This document shows positions 1 to 14,200 of a stretch of 64,000 nt of DNA, piece by piece; the stretch's first letter is position 1; every line of letters begins with the position of its first letter. The stretch lies in assembly GCF_050948175.1 (NCBI RefSeq), contig NW_027490394.1, positions 62,001-126,000 of the forward strand, written 5' to 3'. The stretch is from Xylocopa sonorina. Lineage: Eukaryota > Arthropoda > Insecta > Hymenoptera > Apidae. The translations under genes and the position numbers were made by a program. The notes under the pieces were generated by a model. The model worked only from the letters and a program-made list of their open reading frames with translations. It did no database searches and was not told the DNA's origin.

Positions 1-230
1 TTCGATACGTAGACATCTGCAAACGCTATTTCCTTGCAAGGAAGTGTCGCATTTACATTCATTAGAAGTGTAGACGAGGAATACATAACACTTCGCAAAT
101 CATATTACATCTTACCATGAAACATAGAAATGAGATGCGATACCGCGTTTTAAGAAGCATTAGAACTCTATTGCTACGATACCTAGATATCTGCAGACGC
201 TATTTCCTTGCAAGGAAGTGTCGCATTTAC

Positions 231-247
231 TTTCGTTTGAATCGTAG
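231..247 (+). other. Degenerate CENP-B-box-like 17-mer (first of ten)
   Basis: TTTCGTTTGAATCGTAG aligns to the mammalian CENP-B box pattern NTTCGNNNNANNCGGGN. It matches TTCG, the central A and CG (7 of 9 core bases) and fails at the last two core positions (TA instead of GG). Identical copies start at 753, 1624, 9630, 12065, 12935, 13979, 14849, 15893 and 17981. I saw none after 18 kb, where class-B monomers read TTCATTTGAATCG instead. CENP-B binding is not expected with CGTA in place of CGGG. This may be chance resemblance. Confidence 0.3.
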
Positions 248-699
248 ACGAGGAATGCATAACACTTCGCAATGAATATTATATCTTATCATGAAACATA
301 GATATGAGGTGCAATATCTCGTTTTAAGAAGCATTAGAAAGCTATTGCTACGATACCTAGACATCTGCAGACGCTATTTCCTAGCAAGGAAGTGTCGCAT
401 TTACATTCATTTGAAGTGTAGACGAGGAATACATGACACATCGCAGATCATATTATATCTTACCATGAAACATAGAAATGAGATGCGATATCGCGTTTTA
501 AGAATCATAAGAACTCTATTGCTTCGATACGTAGACATCTGCAAACGCTATTTCCTTGCAAGGAAGTGTCGCATTTACATTCATTTGAAGTGTAGACGAG
601 GAACACATAACACTTCGCAAATCATATTACATCTTACCATGAAACATAGGAATGAGATGCGATATCGCGTTTTAAGAAGCATTAGAACTCTATTGCTAC

Positions 700-1896
700 G
701 ATAGGTAGACATCTGCAAACGCTATTTCCTTGCAAGGAAGTATCGCATTTACTTTCGTTTGAATCGTAGACGAGGAATGCATAACACTTCGCAATGAATA
801 TTATATCTTATCATGAAACATAGATATGAGATGCAATATCTCGTTTTAAGAAGCATTAGAACTCTATTGCTACGATATTTAGACATCTGCAGACGCTATT
901 TCCTCGCAAGGAAGTGTCGCATTTACATTCATTTGAAGTGTAGACGAGGAATACATGACACATCGCAGGTCATATTATATCTTACCACGAAACATAGAAA
1001 TGAGATTCGATATCGCGTTTTAAGAATCATAAGAACTCTATTGCTTCGATACGTAGACATCTGCAAACGATAGTTCCTTGCAAGGAAGTGTCGCATTTAC
1101 ATTCATTTGAAGTGTAGACGAGGAATACATAACACTTCGCGAAATCATATTATATCTTACCATGAAACATAGAAATGAGATGCGATATCGCGTTTTAAGA
1201 AGCATTAGAACCCTATCGCTACGATACCTAGACATCTGCAAACGCTATTTCCTAGCGAGGAAGTGTCGCATTCACTTTCCTTTGAAGTGTAGACGAGGAA
1301 TACATAACACTTAGCAAATCATATTATATCTTACCATGAAACATAGAAATGAGATGCGATATCGCGTTTTAAGAAGCATTAGAACTCTATTGCTACGATA
1401 GGTAGACATCTGCAAACGCTATTTCCTTGCAAGGAAGTGTCGCATTTACATTCATTTGAAGTGTAGACGAGGAACACATAACACTTCGCAAATCATATTA
1501 CATCTTACCATGAAACATAGAAATGAGATGCGATATCGCGTTTTAAGAAGCATTAGAACTCTATTGCTACGATAGGTAGACATCTGCAAACGCTATTTCC
1601 TTGCAAGGAAGTATCGCATTTACTTTCGTTTGAATCGTAGACGAGGAATGCATAACACTTCGCAATGAATATTATATCTTATCATGAAACATAGATATGA
1701 GATGCAATATCTCGTTTTAAGAAGCATTAGAACTCTATTGCTACGATATTTAGACATCTGCAGACGCTATTTCCTCGCAAGGAAGTGTCGCATTTACATT
1801 CATTTGAAGTGTAGACGAGGAATACATGACACATCGCAGGTCATATTATATCTTACCACGAAACATAGAAATGAGATTCGATATCGCGTTTTAAGA
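700..1896 (+). repeat. 5-monomer duplication
   Basis: The stretch around 700-1025 is repeated at about 1571-1896, an offset of 871 bases (five units plus the inserted G at 1141). Both copies share TTTAGACATC, CTCGCAAGG, CAGGTCATAT, ACCACGAAAC and GAGATTCGAT, a combination I did not see together elsewhere. The sequence between them is ordinary satellite. Confidence 0.8.
1141..1141 (+). other. 1-bp insertion (G) in CTTCGCGAAATC
   Basis: The usual CTTCGCAAATC reads CTTCGCGAAATC, which shifts the 174-bp register by +1. The same insertion recurs at 4448 and 6711, both within monomers that also share GAGGAGTACATAAC. This suggests the insertion arose once and spread with its monomer. Confidence 0.85.
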
Positions 1897-2893
1897 AGCA
1901 TTAGAACCCTATCGCTACGATACCTAGACATCCTCAGACGCTATTACCTAGCAAGGAAGTGTCGCATTTACATTCATTTGAAGTGTAGACGAGGAATACA
2001 TGACACTTCGCAAACCATATTATATCTTACCATGAAACATAGAAATGAGATGCGATATCGCGTTTTAAGAAGCATTAGAAAGCTATCGCTACGATACCTA
2101 GACATCCTCAGACGCTATTTCCTAGCAAGGAAGTGTCGCATTTACATTCATTTGAAGTGTAGACGAGGAATACATGACACTTCGCAAATCATATTATATC
2201 TTACCATGAAACATAGAAATGAGATGCGATACCGCGTTTTAAGAAGCATTAGAACTCTATTGCTACGATACCTAGATATCTGCAGACGCCATTGCCTAGC
2301 AAGGAAGTGTCGCATATACATTCATTTGAAGTGTAGAGGAGGAATACATAACACTTCGCAAATCATATTACATCTTACCATGAAACATAGAAATGAGATG
2401 CGATATCGCGATTTAAGAAGCATTAGAACTCTATTGCTACGATACCTAGACATCTGCAGACGCTATTTCCTAGCAAGGAAATGTCGCATTTACATTCATT
2501 TGAAGTGTAGACGAGGAATATATGACACATCGCAAATCATATTATATCTTACCATGAAACATAGAAATGAGATGCGATATCGCGTTTTAAGAAGCATTAG
2601 AACTCAATCGCTACGATACCTAGACATCTGCAGACGCTATTTCCTAGCAAGGAAGTGTCGCATTTACATTCATTTGAAGTGTAGACGAGGAATACATAAC
2701 ACTTCGCAAATCATATTATATCTTACCATGAAACATAGAAATGAGATGCGATATCGCGTTTTAAGAATCATAAGAACTCTATTGCTATGATACGTTGACA
2801 TCTGCATACGCTATTTCCTTGCAAGGAAGTGTCCCATTTACATTCATTTGAAGTGCAGACGAGGAATACATGACACATCGCAAATCATATTAC

Positions 2894-4397
2894 ATCTTAC
2901 CATGAAACATAGAAATGAGATGCGATATCGCGTTTTAAGAATCATAAGAACTCTATTGCTTCGATACGTAGACATCTCCAAACGCTATTTCCTTGCAAGG
3001 AAGTGTCGCATTTACATTCATTTGAAGTGTAGACGAGGAATACATAACACTTCGCAAATCATATTGCATCTTACCATGAAACATAGAAATGAGATGCGAT
3101 ATCGCGTTTTAAGAAGCATTAGAAATCTATTGCTACCATACGTAGACATCTGCAAACGCTATTTTCTTGCAAGGAAGTGTCGCATTTACATTCATTTGAA
3201 GTGTAGACGAGGAATACATGACACTTCGCAAATCATATTATATCTTACCATGAAACATAGAAATGAGATGCGATATCGCGTTTTAAGAAGCATTAGAAAT
3301 CTATTGCTACGATACGTAGACATCTGCAAACGCTATTTCCTTGCAAGGAAGTGTCGCATTTACATTCATTTGAATCGTATACGAGGAATGCATAACACTT
3401 CGCAATGAATATTATATCTTATCACGAAACATAGAAATGAGATGCGATATCGCGTTTTAGGAAGCATTGGAATTCTATTGCTACAATAGTTAGACATCTG
3501 CAAACGCTATTTCCTTGCAAGGAAGTGTCGCATTTACATTCATTTGAAGTGTAGACGAGGAATACATGACACTTCGCAAATCATATTATATCTTACCATG
3601 AAACATAGAAATGAGATGCGATAGCGCGTTTTAAGAAGCATTAGAACTCTATTGCTACGATACCTAGACATCTGCAGACGCTATTTCCCAGCAAGGTAGT
3701 GTCGCATTTACATTCATTTGAAGTGCAGACGAGGAATACATAACACTTCGCAAATCATATTATATCTTACCATGAAACATAGAAATGAGATGCGATATCG
3801 CGTTTTAAGAAGCATTAGAACTATATTGCTGCGATAGGTAACCATCTGCAAACGCTATTTCGTTGCAAGGAAGTGTCGCATTCACATTCATTTGAAGTGT
3901 AGACGAGGAATACATAACACTTCGAAAATCATATTATATCTTACCATGAAACATAGAAATGAGATGCGATAGCGCGTTTTAAGAAGCATTAGAACTCTAT
4001 TGCTACGATACCTAGACATCTGCAGACGCCATTTCCCAGCAAGGAAGTGTCGCAATTACATTCATTTGAAGTGTAGAGGAGGAATACATAACACTTCGCA
4101 AATCATATTATATCTTACCATGAAACATAGAAATGAGATGCGATATCGCATTTTAAGAAGCATTAGAACACTATCGCTACGATACCTAGACATCTGCAAA
4201 CGCTATTTCCTTGCGAGGAAGTGTCGCATTCATTTTCCTTTGAAGTGTAGACGAGGAATACATAACACTTCGCAAATCGTATTATATCTTACCATGAACC
4301 ATAGAAATGAGATGCGATATCGCGTTTTAAGAATCATAAGAACTCAATTGCTTCGATACGTAGACATCTGCAAGCGCTATTTCCTTGCAAGGAAGTA
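2894..4397 (+). repeat. Dispersed 1.5-kb duplication, copy 1 (pairs with 7246-8749)
   Basis: This segment matches 7246-8749 at an offset of 4352, which is 25 units plus two bases contributed by the G insertions at 4448 and 6711. Shared private variants include CATCTCCAAACGC, GCTACCATACGTAG, the ATTGGAATTCTATTGCTACAATAG run, GTAACCATCTG and GCGCGTTTTAAG after CGATA. Only a few differences were seen (for example 3065 G against A, and AGGAAGC against AAGAAGC near 3460). The match begins after a T/C difference at 2893 against 7245 and ends near 4398, where GTATCGC faces GTGTCGC. Confidence 0.8.
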
Positions 4398-7245
4398 TCG
4401 CATTTACATTCATTTGAAGTGTAGACGAGGAGTACATAACACTTCGCGAAATCATATTATATCTTACCATGAAATATAGAAATGAGATGCGATATCGCGG
4501 TTTAAGAAGCATTAGAACCCTATCGCTACGATACCTAGACATCTGCAAACGCTATTTCCTAGCGAGGAAGTGTCGCATTCACTTTCCTTTGAAGTGTAGG
4601 CGAGGAATACATAACACTTAGCAAATCATATTATATCTTACCATGAAACATAGAAATGAGATGCGATATCGCGTTTTAAGAAGCATTGGAATCCCATTGC
4701 TACGATAGGTAGACATCTGCAAACGCTATTTCCTTGCAAAGAAGTGTCGCATTCACATTCATTTGAATCGTAGACGAGGAATGCATAACACTTCGCAATG
4801 AATATTATACATTATCATGAAACATAGATATGAGATGCAATATCTCGTTTTAAGAAGCATTTGAACTCTATTGCTACTATACCTAGACATCTGCAGACGC
4901 TATTTCCTAGCAAGGAAGTGTCGCATTTACATTCATTTGAAGTGTAGACGAGGAATACATGACACTTCGCAAATCATATTATATCTTACCATGAAACATA
5001 GAAATGAGATGCGATATCGCGTTTTAAGAAGCATTAGAAATCTATTGCTACCATACGTAGACATCTGCAAACGCTATTTTCTTGCAAGGAAGTGTCGCAT
5101 TTACATTCAATTGAAGTGTAGACGAGGAATACATGACACTTCGCAAATCATATTATATCTTACCATGAAACATAGAAATGAGATGCGATATCGCGTTTTA
5201 AGAAGCATTAGAAATCTATTGCTACGATACGTAGACATCTGCAAACGCTATTTCCTTGCAAGGAAGTGTCGCATTTACATTCATTTGAATCGTATACGAG
5301 GAATGCATAACACTTCGCAATGAATATTATATCTTATCACGAAACATAGAAATGAGATGCGATATCGCGTTTTAAGAAGCATTAGAACTCTATTGCTACG
5401 ATACCTAGACATCTGCAGACGCTATTTCCTAGCAAGGAAATGTCGCATTTACATTCATTTGAAGTGTAGACGAGGAATATATGACACATCGCAAATCATA
5501 TTATATCTTACCATGAAACATAGAAATGAGATGCGTTATCGCGTTTTAAGAAGCATTAGAACTCTATCGCTACGATACCTAGACATCTGCAGACGCTATT
5601 TCCTAGCAAGGAAGTGTCGCATTTACATTCATTTGAAGTGTAGACGAGGAATACATAACACTTCGCAAATCATATTATATCTTACCATGAAACATAGAAA
5701 TGAGATGCGATATCGCGTTTTAAGAATCATAAGAACTCTATTGCTATGATACGTAGACATCTGCATACGCTATTTCCTTGCAAGGAAGTGTCCCATTTAC
5801 ATTCATTTGAAGTGCAGACGAGGAATACATGACACATCGCAAATCATATTACATCTTACCATGAAACATAGAAATGAGATGCGATATCGCGTTTTAAGAA
5901 GCATTAGAACTCTATTGCTACGATACCTAGACATCTGCAGACGCTATTTCCTAGCAAGGAAATGTCGCATTTACATTCATTTGAAGTGTAGACGAGGAAT
6001 ATATGACACTTCGCAAATCATATTATATCTTACCATGAAACATAGAAATGAGATGCGATATCGCGTTTTATGAAGCATTAGAACTCTATCGCTACGATAC
6101 CTAGACATCTGCAGACGCTATTTCCTAGCAAGGAAGTGTCGCATTTACATTCATTTGAAGTGCAGACGAGGAATACATAACACTTCGCAAATCATATTAT
6201 ATCTTACCATGAAACATAGAAATGAGATGCGATATCGCGTTTTAAGAAGCATTAGAACTATATTGCTGCGATAGGTAACCATCTGCAAACGCTATTTCGT
6301 TGCAAGGAAGTGTCGCATTCACATTCATTTGAAGTGTAGACGAGGAATACATAACACTTCGAAAATCATATTATATCTTACCATGAAACATAGAAATGAG
6401 ATGCGATAGCGCGTTTTAAGAAGCATTAGAACTCTATTGCTACGATACCTAGACATCTGCAGACGCTATTTCCTAGCAAGGAAGTGTCCCATTTACATTC
6501 ATTTGAAGTGTAGACGAGGAATACATAACACTTCGCAAATCGTATTATATCTTACCATGAACCATAGAAATGAGATGCGATATCGCGTTTTAAGAATCAT
6601 AAGAATTCTATTGCTTCGATACGTAGACATCTGCAAACGCTATTTCCTTACAAGGAAGTGTCGCATTTACATTCATTTGAAGTGTAGACGAGGAGTACAT
6701 AACACTTCGCGAAATCATATTATATCTTACCATGAAATATAGAAATGAGATGCGATATCGCGTTATAAGAAGCATTAGAACCCTATCGCTACGATACCTA
6801 GACATCTGCGAACGCTATTTCCTAGCGAGGAAGTGTCGCATTCACTTTCCTTTGAAGTGTAGGCGAGGAATACATAACACTTAGCAAATCATATTATATC
6901 TTACCATGAAACATAGAAATGAGATGCGATATCGCGATTTAAGAAGCATTAGAACTCTATTGCTACGATACCTAGACATCTGCAGACGCTATTTCCTAGC
7001 AAGGAAATGTCGCATTTACATTCATTTGAAGTGTAGACGAGGAATATATGACACATCGCAAATCATATTATATCTTACCATGAAACATAGAAATGAGATG
7101 CGATATCGCGTTTTAAGAAGCATTAGAACTCAATCGCTACGATACCTAGACATCTGCAGACGCTATTTCCTAGCAAGGAAGTGTCGCATTTACATTCATT
7201 TGAAGTGTAGACGAGGAATACATAACACTTCGCAAATCATATTAT

Positions 7246-8749
7246 ATCTTACCATGAAACATAGAAATGAGATGCGATATCGCGTTTTAAGAATCATAAG
7301 AACTCTATTGCTTCGATACGTAGACATCTCCAAACGCTATTTCCTTGCAAGGAAGTGTCGCATTTACATTCATTTGAAGTGTAGACGAGGAATACATAAC
7401 ACTTCGCAAATCATATTACATCTTACCATGAAACATAGAAATGAGATGCGATATCGCGTTTTAAGAAGCATTAGAAATCTATTGCTACCATACGTAGACA
7501 TCTGCAAACGCTATTTTCTTGCAAGGAAGTGTCGCATTTACATTCATTTGAAGTGTAGACGAGGAATACATGACACTTCGCAAATCATATTATATCTTAC
7601 CATGAAACATAGAAATGAGATGCGATATCGCGTTTTAAGAAGCATTAGAAATCTATTGCTACGATACGTAGACATCTGCAAACGCTATTTCCTTGCAAGG
7701 AAGTGTCGCATTTACATTCATTTGAATCGTATACGAGGAATGCATAACACTTCGCAATGAATATTATATCTTATCACGAAACATAGAAATGAGATGCGAT
7801 ATCGCGTTTTAAGAAGCATTGGAATTCTATTGCTACAATAGTTAGACATCTGCAAACGCTATTTCCTTGCAAGGAAGTGTCGCATTTACATTCATTTGAA
7901 GTGTAGACGAGGAATACATGACACTTCGCAAATCATATTATATCTTACCATGAAACATAGAAATGAGATGCGATAGCGCGTTTTAAGAAGCATTAGAACT
8001 CTATTGCTACGATACCTAGACATCTGCAGACGCTATTTCCCAGCAAGGTAGTGTCGCATTTACATTCATTTGAAGTGCAGACGAGGAATACATAACACTT
8101 CGCAAATCATATTATATCTTACCATGAAACATAGAAATGAGATGCGATATCGCGTTTTAAGAAGCATTAGAACTATATTGCTGCGATAGGTAACCATCTG
8201 CAAACGCTATTTCGTTGCAAGGAAGTGTCGCATTCACATTCATTTGAAGTGTAGACGAGGAATACATAACACTTCGAAAATCATATTATATCTTACCATG
8301 AAACATAGAAATGAGATGCGATAGCGCGTTTTAAGAAGCATTAGAACTCTATTGCTACGATACCTAGACATCTGCAGACGCCATTTCCCAGCAGGGAAGT
8401 GTCGCAATTACATTCATTTGAAGTGTAGAGGAGGAATACATAACACTTCGCAAATCATATTATATCTTACCATGAAACATAGAAATGAGATGCGATATCG
8501 CATTTTAAGAAGCATTAGAACACTATCGCTACGATACCTAGACATCTGCAAACGCTATTTCCTAGCGAGGAAGTGTCGCATTCATTTTCCTTTGAAGTGT
8601 AGACGAGGAATACATAACACTTCGCAAATCGTATTATATCTTACCATGAACCATAGAAATGAGATGCGATATCGCGTTTTAAGAATCATAAGAACTCAAT
8701 TGCTTCGATACGTAGACATCTGCAAGCGCTATTTCCTTGCAAGGAAGTG
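7246..8749 (+). repeat. Dispersed 1.5-kb duplication, copy 2 (pairs with 2894-4397)
   Basis: This is the second copy of the segment at 2894-4397. Upstream of it, 6906-7245 resembles 2380-2720 but at an offset of 26 units plus 2 instead of 25 plus 2. One monomer carrying CTATGATACG and CTGCATACGC is therefore present in the first block and missing from the second. That is the expected outcome of unequal exchange inside a previously duplicated block. Confidence 0.75.
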
Positions 8750-9664
8750 TCGCATTTACATTCATTTGAAGTGTAGACGAGGAATACATAACAATTCGCA
8801 AATCATATTATATCTTACCATGAAACATAGAAATGTGATGCGATATCGCGTTTTAAGAAGCATTAGAGCACTATTGCTACGATAGGTAGACATTTGCAAA
8901 CGCTATTTCCTTGCAAGGAAGTGTCGCATTTACATTCATTTGAGGTGTAGACGAGGAATACATAACACTTCGCAAATCGTATTATTTCTTACCATGAAAC
9001 ATAGAAATGAGATGCAATATCGCGTTTTAAGAAGCATTAGAACACTATCGCTACGATACCTAGACATCTGCAGACGCTATTTCCTAGCAAGGAAGTGTCC
9101 CATTTACATTCATTTGAAGTGTAGACGAGGAATACATAACACTTAGCAAATCATATTATATCTTACCATGAAACATAGAAATGAGATGCGATATCGCGTT
9201 TTAAGAAGCATTAGAACACTATTGCTACGATAGGTAGACATTTGCAAACGCTATTTCCTGGCAAGGAAGTGTCGCATTTACATTCATTTGAAGTGTAGAG
9301 GAGGAATACATAACACTTCGAAAAGCATATTACATCTTACCATGAAACATAGAAATGAGATGCGATATCGCGTTTTAAGAAGCATTAGAACTCTATTGAT
9401 ACGATACCTAGATATCTGCAGACGCTATTGCCTAGCAAGGAAGTGTCGCATTTACATTCATTTGAAGTGTAGAGGAGGATTACATAACACTTCGCAAATC
9501 ATATTACATCTTACCATGAAACATAGAAATGAGATGCGATATCGCGTTTTAAGAAGCATTAGAACTCTATTGCTACGATAGGTAGACATCTGCAAACGCT
9601 ATTTCCTTGCAAGGAAGTGTCGCATTTACTTTCGTTTGAATCGTAGACGAGGAATGCATAACAC

Positions 9665-9665
9665 T
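9665..9665 (+). other. 1-bp deletion in AACACTCGCAATG
   Basis: The class-B sequence AACACTTCGCAATG has lost one T here, shifting the register by -1. I saw it nowhere else, so it appears private to this monomer. Confidence 0.8.
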
Positions 9666-11230
9666 CGCAATGAATATTATATCTTACCATGAAACATAGA
9701 AATGAGATGCAATATCTCGTTTTAAGAAGCATTAGAACTCTATTGCTACGATACCTAGACATCTGCAGACGCTATTTCCTTGCAAGGAAGTGTCGCATTT
9801 ACATTCATTTGAAGTGTAGACGAGGAATACATGACACATCGCAAATCATATTATATCTTACCATGAAACATAGAAATGAGATTCGATATCGCGTTTTAAG
9901 AATCATAAGAACTCTATTGCTTCGATACTTAGACATCTGCAAACGCTATTTCCTTGCAAGGAAGTGTCGCATTTACATTCATTTGAAGTGCAGACGAGGA
10001 ATACATAACACTTCGCAAATCATATTATATCTTACCATGAAACATAGAAATGAGATGCGATAGCGCGTTTTAAGAAGCATTAGAACTCTATTGCTACGAT
10101 ACCTAGACATCTGCAGACGCTATTTCCCAGCAAGGTAGTGTCGCATTTACATTCATTTGAAGTGTAGACGAGGAATACATGACACTTCGCAAATCATATT
10201 ATATCTTATCATGAAACATAGATATGAGATGCAATATCTCGTTTTAAGAAGCATTAGAAAGCTATTGCTACGATACCTAGACATCTGCAGACGCTATTTC
10301 CTAGCAAGGAAGTTTCGCATTTACATTCATTTGAAGTGTAGTCGAGGAATACATGACACATCGCAAATCATATTATATCTTACCATGAAACATAGAAATG
10401 AGATGCGATATCGCGTTTTAAGAATCATGAGAACTCTATTGCTTCGATACGTGGACATCTGCAAACGCTATTTCCTTGCAAGAAAGTGTCGCATTTACTT
10501 TCATTTGAAGTGTAGACGAGGAATACATAACACTTCGCAAATCATATTACATCTTACCATGAAACATAGAAATGAGATGCGATACCGCGTTTTAAGAAGC
10601 ATTAGAACTATATTGCTGCGATAGGTAACCATCTGCAAACGCTATTTCCTTGCAAGGAAGTGTCGCATTTACATTCATTTGAAGTGTAGAGGAGGAGTAC
10701 ATGACACTTCGCAAATCATATTATATATTACCATGAAACATAGAAATGAGATGCGATATCGCGTTTTAAGAAGCATTTGAACACTATAGCTACGATACCT
10801 AGACATCTGCAGACGCTATTTCCTAGCAAGGAAGTGTCGCATATACATTCATTTGAAGTGTTGAGGAGGAATACATAACACTTCGCAAATCATATTACAT
10901 CTTACCATGAAACATAGAAATGAGATGCGATATCGCGTTTTAAGAAGCATTAGAACTCTATTGCTACGATACCTAGACATCTGCAGACGCTATTTCCTAG
11001 CAAGGAAATGTCGCATTTACATTCATTTGAAGTGTAGACGAGGAATATATGACACTTCGCAAATCATATTATATCTTACCATGAAACATAGAAATGAGAT
11101 GCTATATCGCGTTTTAAGAAGCATTAGAACTCTATCGCTACGATACGTAGACATCTGCAAACGCTATTTCCTTGCAAGGAAGTGTCGCATTTACATTCAT
11201 TTGAAGTGCAGACGAGGAATACATAACACT

Positions 11231-14200
11231 TCGCAAATCATATTATATCTTACCATGAAACATAGAAATGAGATGCGATATCGCGTTTTAAGAAGCATTA
11301 GAACTCTATTGCTACGATACCTAGACATCTGCAGACGCTATTTCCTAGCAAGGAAATGTCGCATTTACATTCATTTGAAGTGTAGACGAGGAATATATGA
11401 CACTTCGCAAATCATATTATATCTTACCATGAAACATAGAAATGAGATGCGATATCGCGTTTTAAGAAGCATTAGAACTATATTGCTGCGATAGGTAACC
11501 ATCTGCAAACGCTATTTCCTTGCAAGGAAGTGTCGCATTTACATTCATTTGAAGTGTAGAGGAGGAATACATAACACTTCGCAAATCATATTACATCTTA
11601 CCATGAAACATAGAAATGAGATGCGATATCGCGTTTTAAGAATCATAAGAACTCTATTGCTTCGATACGTAGACATCTGCAAACGCTATTTCCCTGCAAG
11701 GAAGTGTCGCATTTACATTCATTTGAAGTGTAGACGAGGAATACATAACACTTCGCAAATCATATTATATCCTACCATGAAACATAGAAATGAGATGCGA
11801 TATCGCGTTTTAAGAAGCATTAGAACACTATTGCTACGATAGGTAGACATTTGCAAACGCTATATCCTGGCAAGGAAGTGTCGCATTTACATTCATTTGA
11901 AGTGTAGAGGAGGAATACATAACACTTCGAAAATCATATTACATCTTACCATGAAACATAGAAATGAGATGCGATATCGCGTTTTAAGAAGCATTAGAAC
12001 ACTATTGCTACGATAGGTAGACATCTGCAAACGCTATTTCCTTGCAAGGAAGTGTCGCATTTACTTTCGTTTGAATCGTAGACGAGGAATGCATAACACT
12101 TCGCAATGAATATTATATCTTATCATGAAACATAGATATGAGATGCAATATCTCGTTTTAAGAAGCATTAGAACTCTATTGCTACGATACCTAGACATCT
12201 GCAGACGCTATTTCCTAGCAAGGAAGTGTCGCATTTACATTCATTTGAAGTGTAGACGAGGAATACATGACACATCGCAAATCATATTACATCTTACCAT
12301 GAAACATAGAAATGAGATGCGATATCGCGTTTTAAGAATCATAAGAACTCTATTGCTTCGATACGTAGACATCTGCAAACGCTATTTCCCTGCAAGGAAG
12401 TGTCGCATTTACATTCATTTGAAGTGTAGACGAGGAATACATAACACTTCGCAAATCATATTATATCTTACCATGAAACATAGAAATGAGATGCGATATC
12501 GCGTTTTAAGAAGCATTAGAACACTATTGCTACGATAGGTAGACATTTGCAAACGCTATATCCTGGCAAGGAAGTGTCGCATTTACATTCATTTGAAGTG
12601 TAGAGGAGGAATACATAACACTTCGAAAATCATATTACATCTTACCATGAAACATAGAAATGAGATGCGATATCGCGTTTTAAGAAGCATTAGAACTCTA
12701 TTGATACGATACCTAGATATCTGCAGACGCTATTGCCTAGCAAGGAAGTGTCGCATTTACATTCATTTGAAGTGTAGAGGAGGATTACATAACACTTAGC
12801 AAATCATATTACATCTTACCATGAAACATAGAAATGAGATGCGATATCGCGTTTTAAGAAGCATTAGAACTCTATTGCTACGATAGGTAGACATCTGCAA
12901 ACGCTATTTCCTTGCAAGGAAGTGTCGCATTTACTTTCGTTTGAATCGTAGACGAGGAATGCATAACACTTCGCAATGAATATTATATCTTATCATGAAA
13001 CATAGATATGAGATGCAATATCTCGTTTTAAGAAGCATTAGAACTCTATTGCTACGATACCTAGACATCTGCAGACGCTATTTCCTAGCAAGGAAGTGTC
13101 GCATTTACATTCATTTGAAGTGTAGACGAGGAATACATGACACATCGCAAATCATATTATATCTTACCATGAAACATAGAAATGAGATGCGATATCGCGT
13201 TTTAAGAAGCATTAGAACTCTATTGCTACGATACCTAGACATCTGCAGACGCTATTTCCTAGCAAGGAAATGTCGCATTTACATTCATTTGAAGTGTAGA
13301 CGAGGAATATATGACACTTCGCAAATCATATTATATCTTACCATGAAACATAGAAATGAGATGCGATATCGCGTTTTAAGAAGCATTAGAACTATATTGC
13401 TGCGATAGGTAACCATCTGCAAACGCTATTTCCTTGCAAGGAAGTGTCGCATTTACATTCATTTGAAGTGTAGAGGAGGAATACATAACACTTCGCAAAT
13501 CATATTACATCTTACCATGAAACATAGAAATGAGATGCGATATCGCGTTTTAAGAATCATAAGAACTCTATTGCTTCGATACGTAGACATCTGCAAACGC
13601 TATTTCCCTGCAAGGAAGTGTCGCATTTACATTCATTTGAAGTGTAGACGAGGAATACATAACACTTCGCAAATCATATTATATCCTACCATGAAACATA
13701 GAAATGAGATGCGATATCGCGTTTTAAGAAGCATTAGAACACTATTGCTACGATAGGTAGACATTTGCAAACGCTATATCCTGGCAAGGAAGTGTCGCAT
13801 TTACATTCATTTGAAGTGTAGAGGAGGAATACATAACACTTCGAAAATCATATTACATCTTACCATGAAACATAGAAATGAGATGCGATATCGCGTTTTA
13901 AGAAGCATTAGAACACTATTGCTACGATAGGTAGACATCTGCAAACGCTATTTCCTTGCAAGGAAGTGTCGCATTTACTTTCGTTTGAATCGTAGACGAG
14001 GAATGCATAACACTTCGCAATGAATATTATATCTTATCATGAAACATAGATATGAGATGCAATATCTCGTTTTAAGAAGCATTAGAACTCTATTGCTACG
14101 ATACCTAGACATCTGCAGACGCTATTTCCTAGCAAGGAAGTGTCGCATTTACATTCATTTGAAGTGTAGACGAGGAATACATGACACATCGCAAATCATA

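Noticed and set aside
1684..2790. 368-codon forward open reading frame as a repetitive basic protein gene
   Set aside because: It is simply six satellite monomers read in the frame that happens to lack stops. The same frame is broken by recurrent stop variants and single-base indels throughout the array. There is no separate start context, unique domain or non-repeat sequence, and the ends fall at ordinary monomer variants.
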